From: Streptomyces finlayi
GTDB lineage: Bacteria; Actinomycetota; Actinomycetes; Streptomycetales; Streptomycetaceae
Direction of reading: 5' to 3'
DNA length: 64,000 nt
NCBI RefSeq assembly: GCF_014216315.1
Contig: NZ_CP045702.1
Coordinates: 5,022,001-5,086,000 of the forward strand
Shown here: positions 55,701 through 62,117 of the stretch, one piece after another
How the letters are laid out: each line of letters opens with the position of its first letter
Position numbering within the stretch: position 1 is the first letter of the stretch
The notes under the pieces: generated by a model
What the model was told of the DNA's origin: nothing
Databases searched by the model: none
Seen by the model: the letters and a program-made list of their open reading frames with translations, nothing else
Program-made: the position numbers and the translations under genes

Positions 55701-58700
55701 TGACCTGGGACTTCTTCGACTCCGGTAACCAGCGGGCCCGCTCGGACGACGGCGTGCCCGTCGGTAAGCAGGTGGTCCTGGTCGACAGCTCGGACTTCAA
55801 CAACTCCGCCAACCAGGGCAACTGGGCGCGTACGCAGGCCGAGCAGCAGTACGGCTACGACACCTACTCGCACCCTGCCGGTTCGGGCTCTGACCAGTTC
55901 GTGTGGCAGCTGAACATCCCGCAGAAGGGCACCTACGAGGTCCTCGTACGGCACCCGAAGATGACGGGCGCCGCGAGCGATGCCAAGTTCACGATCGATC
56001 ACGCCGGTGGCAGCGTCACCAAGACCGTCAATCAGACGCAGAACACCGGCACGTGGGTCTCGCTCGGCAGCTACGAGTTCGTCGAGGACGGCCCGCAGAA
56101 GGTCAGCGTCACCGACCAGGCCAACGGAACGGTTCTCGCCGACGCGGTGAAGCTGGTCCGGGCCAACACCGGCGAGGCCGACACCGAGAAGAAGGACTTC
56201 ACCTACAAGTACGACGCCAATGGCGCCATGGTGGAAGTCAAGGACAACTCCTCCGGCGCCAAGATCGACACATACAAGATCGCCTACGACGGCGGGAACC
56301 GCATCGCCAAGGTCGAGGAGGTCGCGGCAGGCGCGGTCAAGAACACCACCGCACTGACCTACGACGTCAACGGCAACCCCGTCACCTCCACCCACGACCT
56401 GACCTGGTCGAAGATCGAGTACGACGCGCGCGAGCTGGTCGCGAAGGTCACCAACGCGGACTCGGCGACGGCGGGCAACCAGCAGGTCACCACGCTGAAG
56501 TACACCGCCCGCGGGCAGCTGCTCAAGCAGACCCGGCCCAACGGCAACACGCTCGACATGTCCTACTACCTGGACGGCTCGGTCAAGCAGTCCGTCGAGA
56601 AGACCTCGGGCGGGACCGTCGTCTCCCAGCACGACCTGGAGTACTCGCCCAACGGGCACCGCTCCAAGGACGTACTGAAACTGATGAACGCCGACGACAA
56701 CACGGCGTACATCAACAACACGCACACCTTCGGCTACGACCCCCAGGACCGGGTCACCAAGGTCGACAAGACCGGTGACTCGCCGGCCACCGAGTCCTAC
56801 ACCTACGACCGCAACAGCAACGTCATCGAGCAGACGGTCGACGGCACCACCACGACCCAGCGCTACGACCGCAACCGGCTGCTGAGCGCGAGCGCCGAAG
56901 GCGTCTCCTCCACCTACAACTACGACCCGCTCGGCCGGCTCGACACCGTCAGCATCGGCGGCGAGACCGCGCAGAAGTACACCTACGACGGCTTCGACCG
57001 TCAGGTGAAGGCCCGCGCGGGTTCCGGCGCGGCGGCGGTGAGCACGTCCTACACCTACGACCCGTTCGACCGGACCGTCTCCCAGGTCACCTCCGGCGCC
57101 GAGTCCAAGACCACGGCGTTCACCTACCTCGGTCTGGACAACCAGGTCCTGCGCGAGGAGCTGGACGGCAAGGCGGACAAGTCCTACCAGTACCTGCCGT
57201 CCGGCCAGCAGGCCACCCAGATCAAGCACAAGGACGACGGCACCAAGGAGTACTCGCAGTACACGACCAGCCCGCGCGGCGATATCGAGGCGATCACCAA
57301 GGAGGACGGCAAGACCCGCTCGACGTACGGATACACCGCGTACGGCAAGGACGACGCGTCGCAGTTCACCGGCGCGGACAAGCCGGATTCCGGGAACCCC
57401 GACAAGGAGTCGTACAACGCCTTCCGGTTCAACTCGTCCCGCTGGGACAAGGGCTCCGGCACGTACGACATGGGCTTCCGCAACTACGACCCCGGTCTGA
57501 ACCGCTTCACGACCCGCGACTCCTATGGCGGGGCGCTCGCCGACATGTCGCTGGCCACGGACCCGTTCACCGGTAACCGCTACGCCTTCGCGGGCGGCAA
57601 CCCGGTCACCTTCGTGGAACTGGACGGGCATCTGTTCGGCCTGTCGCTGTCCGACATCGGTCATGCCGCACTCGACGTGGTCGGCCTGATCCCGGTGGTC
57701 GGCGAGGTCGCCGATGTCGCCAACGGCATCTGGTACGCCGCCGAGGGCAACTACGCCGACGCCGCGCTGTCCATGGCCTCGGCGATCCCGCTCGTGGGTT
57801 ACGGCGCCACGGCTGTCAAGGCCGGCAAGTACGCCAAGAAGGGCATCGACGCGGCCGACTCGGCCGGTGACGTCAGCAAGACCGTGGACAAGGTCGACGA
57901 CGTCGCCGACGCGGGCAGCACGGTCCGCAAGGCCGACGGTGACACACCCGGTGCCCCGAAGAAGGAGCCCGAAGCGCCCAAGTGCACCAACAGCTTCGTC
58001 CCCGGGACCCGGGTGCTGATGGCCGACGGCTCCACCAAGGCCATCGAGGAACTGCGCGAGGGCGACCACGTCCTCTCCACCGACGTCGAGTCCGGTGACA
58101 CCCGCAGCCGGGAGGTGACCGACACCCTCAGCAGCAAGGGCGGAAAGGACCTTGTCACGCTGACCGTCGACGTGGACGGCAGGGACGGGAAGAAGACCGC
58201 CAGCATCACGTCGACCGAGGCGCACACCTACTGGCTGCCCGACGCGGGCCGTTGGGTGGAGGCCGTCGACCTCGAACCCGGCTCCTGGCTGCGTACCTCC
58301 AGCGGCACCTGGGTCCAGGTCACCGCTGTCGATCACCGCCACCGCACCGCACGCGTCCACAATCTGACTGTCGACGCCGTCCACACGTACTACGTGGTCG
58401 TCGCCGGTCAGAGCCTCCTCGTACACAACGCGAACTGCGGACCGGCCGAAGTCACGGTCAAGTACCAGCAGGGGATGTCGAAGGTGGAGTTCGCCAAGAA
58501 GGCGGCCGCCCTGCAGAAGCTGAGCGAGCAGGGAAAGCTCTTCAAGGCTCCCAACCCGGTCAAGCGCAACTCGCAGATCACCAAGAACTACAAGGGTGAC
58601 CTGATCAAGCGGGTCTACGACCAGTACGGGTCGACGAACCCGGCCTTCGCCGACAAGCTCAAGGACCGCATCCTCAACCGGATGGACCCCGACCACATCC

Positions 58701-58849
58701 ATGAGCTGCAACTCGGCGGTGCCGACGCGGCCGGTAATCTCAAGATGCTGGACCGATTCACCAACTGGCACATCGGGACCCAGCAGATCTGGCCACAGAT
58801 CAGGAACCTGGACGATTTCACCCCGATCAAGATCAAGATCGAATGGTAG
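49778..58849 (+). CDS. Secreted RHS/YD-repeat polymorphic toxin with Hint domain and C-terminal HNH-like nuclease
   Basis: A 3023-residue protein. A signal peptide (about 1-28, ending FAA) leads into adhesion-like parts: a DNRLRE domain (about 317-646) interrupted by a golvesin-like insert (456-570), a fibronectin-like stretch (646-760) and a second DNRLRE domain (760-957). The RHS/YD-repeat shell runs from about 1104 to 2617 (recurrent YD..GN motifs) with a second golvesin-like insert (1996-2129) and the core-ending FTTRDSYGG and NRYAFAGGNPV. Hydrophobic helices follow (about 2620-2690). A Hint autoprocessing domain begins at Cys2736 (CTNSFVPGTRV) and ends VHN2884. The last 139 residues are the toxin: DPDHIHELQLGG, then N, W and H residues, an HNH-like nuclease pattern. 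GAGGG ten bases before the ATG sets the start; a GTG at 49766 is possible. The next gene is the immunity gene. Confidence 0.9.
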   Translation: MFGPRARRNLTTSTIVVLLSAGLPQPAFAAQVEGKAIVDGVRSWFGADDDGGEGERPRPPELPDEGVTDNQRLPEGREAPKPKRTAELTEKRTPNARYWKLSDGRVQAEISGTPTHYESGKDWKAIDTAVRPAARDGFSHANTTNVAGTRFGSDPDRLVRFATGSGHQVTIGLKKPAKTKLTPQVAGNAVTYPAALGAGADLRYTVGHGSVKEDIVLAAPPAGSAAYTFTLDTKGLTAGQLENGSIALYSESGGPGRPELVIPAPFMTDAKKNAASAYGTASSDAVQQKLTGAKGSYELTLRPDAKWLAAPERQYPVLIDPTISIAPTATQSQDVMISSDDPAANYDGNWRLSVGATSLGGASRALVRFPLTGVPAGVKLDSADLKLYYDQTHGSGDTDVPLEAHRATAAWNETTATWASAKDITGELSGTSVVVDDGDTGTTAAKGAWPASGNTAFTQYAVDKDYLYNKDAVAGDTYTWQPQIPSDGTYRVDVHSVPAADRATNAPYTVAFDGGTKAYTVDQRTGTGGVWKTLGSHPFKAGSTGKIVLGDGPVTTSTGVIADAVRLTKGATVTKRAGVVNTWHSFGVTDTVQSWINGTDTNNGFVVKAADETTTAPVGGPRYEAAEFAYNGGDGSNHPRLVLTWGRPGVTLDAPRVIHSTGAELNWSAYADPSAASTADDIVEYQVHRSVFQTFTPSSQTLLAPVAPTSRSFTDSTATPTAADSADTFGNVFYYMVAVKTRDGQVIPAPTEIVKLPTAGRTTVVLQGDAADTTLSSAQPTTGHDSITDSAIAHPWMTVGNNSATYGKTRALLKFPSLSEVPTGARVLEAQLDMWGTTTTTGSDGAVYELRGLTKDFDEATASWNNATATTPWTAPGGDVGTAVADTVGRVTNDPARQSWMLTSLAQQWVSQPTSNKGVAIKLQDESLSGPQERTVFLSSEAEEPQLRPQLVVTYIDKSTASTYFAPDTPSRMIPGDEYGIDVTLTNTTTTEWKSADKALSYTWSLPDGTDATTGGNQLQTPLPKNVLPGETVTVRARLKTPINSDSGNKRLDYVLEWDLRDNTAGTWLSATESIPPLAQNVRVEDPTSDQLGMEKFFSYTGKNTGGGGTLMNNLYAGNTVWQYNALSNPGRGLSTFARFAYNSLDTSDTVLGHGWSAQAASPLRLGAALDFHPNPNPREVTLPDGDGTSHIFRKQDDGSWKAPAGVHYLLEQGSGVDCTPDKDGDPQAWSLTRPDRTRFFFDCDGYVTSTVDKNGNTQLFTYEERKSNNKPVKFLRYITDPAGRQSLTLDYYSKADSSNPKIIDHLKSMTDISQRKLTFAYSDKGLLTKLTDGAGSSQPKVFLFEYDATQGNKNVKLVKTTDPRGGATSLDYYYPNEGDDPKFHWHTQQITDRLGGTTGFVYTDPDGSAGSVIETKVTDAENHVTSQVLDGYGRVTQITNAKSETTKLHWDADNNVDRLEEANGAVSTWTYDPKTGYPLEQKDAEANKNGTPARTYTYSTGLNGHIADLFEKRSPEGRTWKFGYDPRGNLTSVTDPKGVATAALDDYTSKSEYDTYGQLTKSIDANGHATANSDFQPMGYPATITDATNTRSAFVYDERGNVTEVTNAKGARVTQTYDTFARPLEKKEPKDQASGDFITTPAPVYDANDNITRTVSPNGSPSDSVYDRADQLTAATMPGDEATDPVRRTTATYDKVGNVVTITDPRGNETPTVGDHTTTTRYDAVYQPVEMLDSDGGKVTTAYDSVGNVVKVSDPKKNASADPDDYTTSFTNDLNHRVVKTTDAIGNFTTVRYDLDGLTVGKTDSEGNEALATYDERGALVESKVPFSKDGSGGVTYRTTRYAYDQVGNRTKTITPRGVETTDDATDFTSETVYDELNRVKEERSPFDKDATRYSTPDSTFYFYDSVGNLSSVSAPPSDGQSVRNITEYSYFDNGWTRTAKDPWDITTSYEYNDLGQQTKNTMTSAGGSQQRTMTWDFFDSGNQRARSDDGVPVGKQVVLVDSSDFNNSANQGNWARTQAEQQYGYDTYSHPAGSGSDQFVWQLNIPQKGTYEVLVRHPKMTGAASDAKFTIDHAGGSVTKTVNQTQNTGTWVSLGSYEFVEDGPQKVSVTDQANGTVLADAVKLVRANTGEADTEKKDFTYKYDANGAMVEVKDNSSGAKIDTYKIAYDGGNRIAKVEEVAAGAVKNTTALTYDVNGNPVTSTHDLTWSKIEYDARELVAKVTNADSATAGNQQVTTLKYTARGQLLKQTRPNGNTLDMSYYLDGSVKQSVEKTSGGTVVSQHDLEYSPNGHRSKDVLKLMNADDNTAYINNTHTFGYDPQDRVTKVDKTGDSPATESYTYDRNSNVIEQTVDGTTTTQRYDRNRLLSASAEGVSSTYNYDPLGRLDTVSIGGETAQKYTYDGFDRQVKARAGSGAAAVSTSYTYDPFDRTVSQVTSGAESKTTAFTYLGLDNQVLREELDGKADKSYQYLPSGQQATQIKHKDDGTKEYSQYTTSPRGDIEAITKEDGKTRSTYGYTAYGKDDASQFTGADKPDSGNPDKESYNAFRFNSSRWDKGSGTYDMGFRNYDPGLNRFTTRDSYGGALADMSLATDPFTGNRYAFAGGNPVTFVELDGHLFGLSLSDIGHAALDVVGLIPVVGEVADVANGIWYAAEGNYADAALSMASAIPLVGYGATAVKAGKYAKKGIDAADSAGDVSKTVDKVDDVADAGSTVRKADGDTPGAPKKEPEAPKCTNSFVPGTRVLMADGSTKAIEELREGDHVLSTDVESGDTRSREVTDTLSSKGGKDLVTLTVDVDGRDGKKTASITSTEAHTYWLPDAGRWVEAVDLEPGSWLRTSSGTWVQVTAVDHRHRTARVHNLTVDAVHTYYVVVAGQSLLVHNANCGPAEVTVKYQQGMSKVEFAKKAAALQKLSEQGKLFKAPNPVKRNSQITKNYKGDLIKRVYDQYGSTNPAFADKLKDRILNRMDPDHIHELQLGGADAAGNLKMLDRFTNWHIGTQQIWPQIRNLDDFTPIKIKIEW

Positions 58850-58859
58850 GTGTGACACG

Positions 58860-59372
58860 GTGAATGCCGAGCTTCGGCGGGTCGTGGAGGAGCTGCGCGC
58901 TGCGATCTCCACCCAGGAGGAGTGGCGCATGACGAACTCGTTGCCCGCCGGAGCCGGCCCCGAGCGCATCGGGGCCGGGCTGCCGGGGCAGGTCCGGGAG
59001 TTCCTCACGGCGGCGGACGGTGTGACCTGCGGTGATGTCACCGTCTTCGGCGCCGCCACGGTCGACGGGATGCAGTTCTACACCGACCCGGTCGCCGGGG
59101 CCCCGATCACACTCGGCCGCGAGGAATGGTTCTGCCCCGGTGTCGTCTCCGACGAGCCGTTCTTCATCAACCGGTCGACGGGCGCGGTCTGGTACTTCCC
59201 GGATACCGGGGTCGAATGGTGGATGTCGTCCGCGTTCGAGAAGGCGGCGGACGACTTCACCGCATTCTTCCTGCAGTGGGTGGCGGGCCCGGATTACGTC
59301 CGGCTCTCCGTCACCGGGCCCGACGACCAATGGGCGGACCTGCTGCGGCACGTGGGCCGACTGCGGCTGTGA
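58860..59372 (+). CDS. Immunity protein, SUKH/SMI1-KNR4-like
   Basis: A 170-residue cytosolic protein. N-terminal helix, then LPAGAGPERIGAGLPGQVREFLTAADG, the usual front end of SUKH-fold immunity proteins, followed by strands (GMQFYTDP, WFCPGVV, WYFPD) and a closing helix. It begins ten bases after the toxin stop and would neutralise the nuclease domain at 58435-58849. The GTG at 58860 gives the full N-terminal helix. An ATG at 58929 has a strong AGGAGG and may be a second start. The GTGA at its stop overlaps the start of the next, broken gene. Confidence 0.8.
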   Translation: MNAELRRVVEELRAAISTQEEWRMTNSLPAGAGPERIGAGLPGQVREFLTAADGVTCGDVTVFGAATVDGMQFYTDPVAGAPITLGREEWFCPGVVSDEPFFINRSTGAVWYFPDTGVEWWMSSAFEKAADDFTAFFLQWVAGPDYVRLSVTGPDDQWADLLRHVGRLRL

Positions 59373-59845
59373 AACCCGCAGTGGAAGGGCGTTGGGCGCC
59401 GCTGTTCATCGGTGCTGTTGTGGGCGGTCCCACCGCCCACAACAGGCCGGTCTCGGACGGCATCGGACTGCTCGCCCGGCTGGCCGACGAGGCGTAGTGG
59501 CAGCGGACCGACGGGGAGACGGGCGTGGACGTGGTCTTCCATGTACCGGGCCCGCTCCTCGCCCCCGACTACGAGGGAACGCGCACGGGCACGCTCTCGC
59601 GGCGTGAACGCCTGATCACGATGCAGATCGCCGTCCCCTCGGACCTCGGTACGCGGGGACAGCGCGAGGTGTCCCGCTATCTCGCGGACCACCTCGTGGA
59701 AGCCGTGGTCGTGGCCAGGACCACGGTGGCTCGCCGGAAGGCGATGCTTGCCGTCGGCCAGGCGGTGCCCATGGCCCGGTTCGTGGCGAGCGCGTCCACG
59801 ACGAGGGCTGACCCAGCACGACGCTGCGGGTCCCGGGGATCATGA
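59369..59845 (+). pseudogene. Broken gene coupled to the immunity gene, interrupted by one TAG
   Basis: From GTG at 59369 the frame encodes VEGRWAPLFIGAVVGGP and a run ending LARLADEA, then a TAG at 59495-59497, and continues in the same frame with WQRTDGETGVDVVFHVPGPL and a helical tail to 59845. Both halves look like one coding region, with coherent codon use and no frame change. The family is not recognised. It could be a second immunity-type or accessory protein of the toxin locus. The second half could still start at a GTG near 59525 and be made alone. Confidence 0.6.
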
Positions 59846-59858
59846 TCCCCGGGACCCG
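59827..59858. terminator. 32-bp perfect palindrome, bidirectional terminator
   Basis: A perfect 32-bp palindrome, beginning CGGGTCCCGGGGATCA, at the end of the toxin-immunity unit. It forms a very strong hairpin on either strand. The interval 59859-59992 holds nothing else. Confidence 0.82.
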
Positions 59859-59992
59859 TTGCCGTCTCCACCGACCGGAAGGGACAGGACAGTCGGTGCG
59901 TTTCCGCCGGACCGATCCGTCCAACGCGGAAGGCCACCGTGTGCTGCGTCACCGCACGCGCACGGCGGCCCTGTAGCTGTAGGTTCCAACCG

Positions 59993-61159
59993 TCAGGCCG
60001 GCAGCCCTAGTTCGCGGGCGATCAGCATCCGCTGGACCTCGCTCGTGCCCTCGCCGATCTCCAGGATCTTGGAGTCGCGCCACATCCGGGCCACCGGGTA
60101 CTCGTTCATGAAGCCGTAGCCGCCGTGGATCTGCGTCGCCTCGCGGGCGTTGTCCACCGCCACGGTCGACGAGTACAGCTTCGCGATCGCCGCTTCCTTC
60201 TTGAAGGGCTCGCCCGCCAGCAGGCGTGAGGCCGCGTCGCGCCAGCCGATGCGGGCCATGTGCGCCCGCATCTCCATGTCCGCGATCTTGAACTGGATGG
60301 CCTGGTTGGCACCGATCGGCCTGCCGAAGGCGTGGCGCTGCGCCGCGTACTTCACCGATTCGTCCACACAGCCCTGCGCCAGACCCGTCGCCAGTGCCGA
60401 GATGGCGATACGGCCCTCGTCCAGGATGCGCAGGAACTGCGCGTAGCCGCGGCCCTCCTCGCCCAGCAGGTTCGCCGCCGGGACGCGGACGTCGCTGAAG
60501 GACAGCTCACGGGTGTCCGAGGCGTTCCAGCCGACCTTGGAGTACGGGGCGGCGACCGTGAAGCCGGGGGTGCCGGAGGGCACGATGATCGCGGAGATGC
60601 GCGGGGCGCCGTTCTCCTTGCGGCCCGTCACGGCCGTGACCGTGACGAGCTCCGTGATGTCCGTACCGGAGTTGGTGATGAAGCACTTGGAGCCGTTGAT
60701 GACCCACTCGTTCGTCGCCTCGTCGAGGACGGCCGTGGTGCGGGTGCCGCCCGCGTCCGAGCCGGCTCCCGGCTCGGTGAGGCCGAACGCGCCGAGCGCC
60801 TCGCCCGAGCAGAGCTTCGGCAGCCACTGCCGCTTCTGCTCCTCCGTGCCGAAGCGGAACACCGGCATCGCGCCCAGCGAGACCCCTGCCTCCAGGGTGA
60901 TCGCCACGGACGAGTCGACGCGGGCGAGCTCCTCCAGGGCGATGCCGAGGGCGAGGTAGTCGCCGCCCATGCCGCCGTACTCCTCCGGGAACGGCAGACC
61001 GAACAGGCCCATCCGTCCCATCTCCCGCACGATCTCGTACGGGAACTCGTGGCGCTCGTAGAAGTCGCCGATCTTCGGCGCGACCACGTCGTGCGCGAAC
61101 GCCTCGACGGTACGGCGCAGTTCCTCGTGCTCGGCGGTCAGCCGGTGGTCCAGGGACAT
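59993..61159 (-). CDS. acdH: Acyl-CoA dehydrogenase of branched-chain amino acid breakdown
   Basis: A 388-residue flavoprotein. The family signatures LTEPGAGSDAGG and QIHGGYGFMNEYPVARMWRDSKI are complete. Gene order places it with HMG-CoA lyase and a biotin carboxylase subunit, which fits isovaleryl-CoA or isobutyryl-CoA dehydrogenase in leucine/valine breakdown, as for S. coelicolor acdH. The catalytic base was not assigned. It starts seven bases after the hmgL stop on the same strand and is the last gene of the operon in view. Confidence 0.92.
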   Translation of the reverse strand: MSLDHRLTAEHEELRRTVEAFAHDVVAPKIGDFYERHEFPYEIVREMGRMGLFGLPFPEEYGGMGGDYLALGIALEELARVDSSVAITLEAGVSLGAMPVFRFGTEEQKRQWLPKLCSGEALGAFGLTEPGAGSDAGGTRTTAVLDEATNEWVINGSKCFITNSGTDITELVTVTAVTGRKENGAPRISAIIVPSGTPGFTVAAPYSKVGWNASDTRELSFSDVRVPAANLLGEEGRGYAQFLRILDEGRIAISALATGLAQGCVDESVKYAAQRHAFGRPIGANQAIQFKIADMEMRAHMARIGWRDAASRLLAGEPFKKEAAIAKLYSSTVAVDNAREATQIHGGYGFMNEYPVARMWRDSKILEIGEGTSEVQRMLIARELGLPA

Positions 61160-61166
61160 CGGGGGA

Positions 61167-62117
61167 TCACTGCTCCTCGTGGGACAGGGCGCGGACGGTG
61201 CGGGAAGGGCTGGGTCGGCCCAGTTGTGCGGCGAGCCACACGCTGGTGGCGGTGAGCTCGGCGAGGTCGACCCCGGTGTGGATGCCGAGACCTTCGAGCA
61301 TCCACACGAGGTCTTCGGTGGCGAGGTTTCCGGTCGCGCTCCTCGCGTACGGGCAGCCGCCGAGGCCGCCCGCGGAGGCGTCCACGGTGCTCACCCCGTG
61401 CTGGAGCGCGGCCAGGGTGTTGGACAGGGCCTGTCCGTACGTGTCGTGGAAGTGCACGCCGATGGTGCCCGTGGCGATGCCCTCCTCGTTCAGCGCGGAG
61501 AGCAGGGCCTGGACATGGCCCGGGGTGGCGACGCCGATCGTGTCGCCGAGGGAGAGCTCGTCGCAGCCGAGGTCCATCAGCGCCTTGGCGACACGGACGA
61601 CCTGGGCGACGGGAACGGCCCCCTCCCACGGATCGCCGAAGCACATCGAGAGGTAGCCGCGCACATGCGCCCCGCCGGCCTTGGCACGGGCCACGACCGG
61701 CTCGAACATGGCGAGCGACTCGTCGACGGTCCGGTTGAGATTGCGGGCGGCGAACGTCTCGGTCGCCGAACCGAACACGGCGATCCGGCGTGCGCCGAGC
61801 GCGAGCGCCCGGTCCAGGCCGCGTTCGTTGGGCACGAGGACGGGCAGCGCCACGTCCCCGTCGTCCGCGATGTCCCCGAGCATCGGGAACAGCTGCTCCG
61901 CGTCGGCCAGTTGAGGCACCCACTTGGGGTGGACGAAGCTCGTCGCCTCGATCGTGGTGAGCCCCGCGACGGCCAGCCTGTGGATGAACTCCGCCTTCAC
62001 CTCGGTCGGGACGACCGCCTTCTCGTTCTGCAGTCCGTCGCGGGCCCCGACCTCGTGGATACGGACCCGGGCGGGCAGGCCCTCGGCGGGGACCCGCATG
62101 GGAAGTCCCTCGGTCAT
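61167..62117 (-). CDS. hmgL: Hydroxymethylglutaryl-CoA lyase
   Basis: A 316-residue TIM-barrel lyase that cuts HMG-CoA to acetoacetate and acetyl-CoA, the last step of leucine breakdown. EVGARDGLQNEK, DTIGVATP, HFHDTYGQAL and the cysteine motif GGLGGCPYA are all present. The ATG at 62117 overlaps the stop of the carboxylase gene as ATGA, with GGAGGA before it. Confidence 0.94.
   Translation of the reverse strand: MTEGLPMRVPAEGLPARVRIHEVGARDGLQNEKAVVPTEVKAEFIHRLAVAGLTTIEATSFVHPKWVPQLADAEQLFPMLGDIADDGDVALPVLVPNERGLDRALALGARRIAVFGSATETFAARNLNRTVDESLAMFEPVVARAKAGGAHVRGYLSMCFGDPWEGAVPVAQVVRVAKALMDLGCDELSLGDTIGVATPGHVQALLSALNEEGIATGTIGVHFHDTYGQALSNTLAALQHGVSTVDASAGGLGGCPYARSATGNLATEDLVWMLEGLGIHTGVDLAELTATSVWLAAQLGRPSPSRTVRALSHEEQ

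Noticed and set aside
49475..59059. Open frame of more than 3100 codons antisense to the RHS toxin
   Set aside because: It is the high-GC mirror of the toxin gene: residues are dominated by Val, Arg, Gly and Leu with no domain sense, whereas the plus strand reads as DNRLRE, YD repeats, Hint and nuclease.
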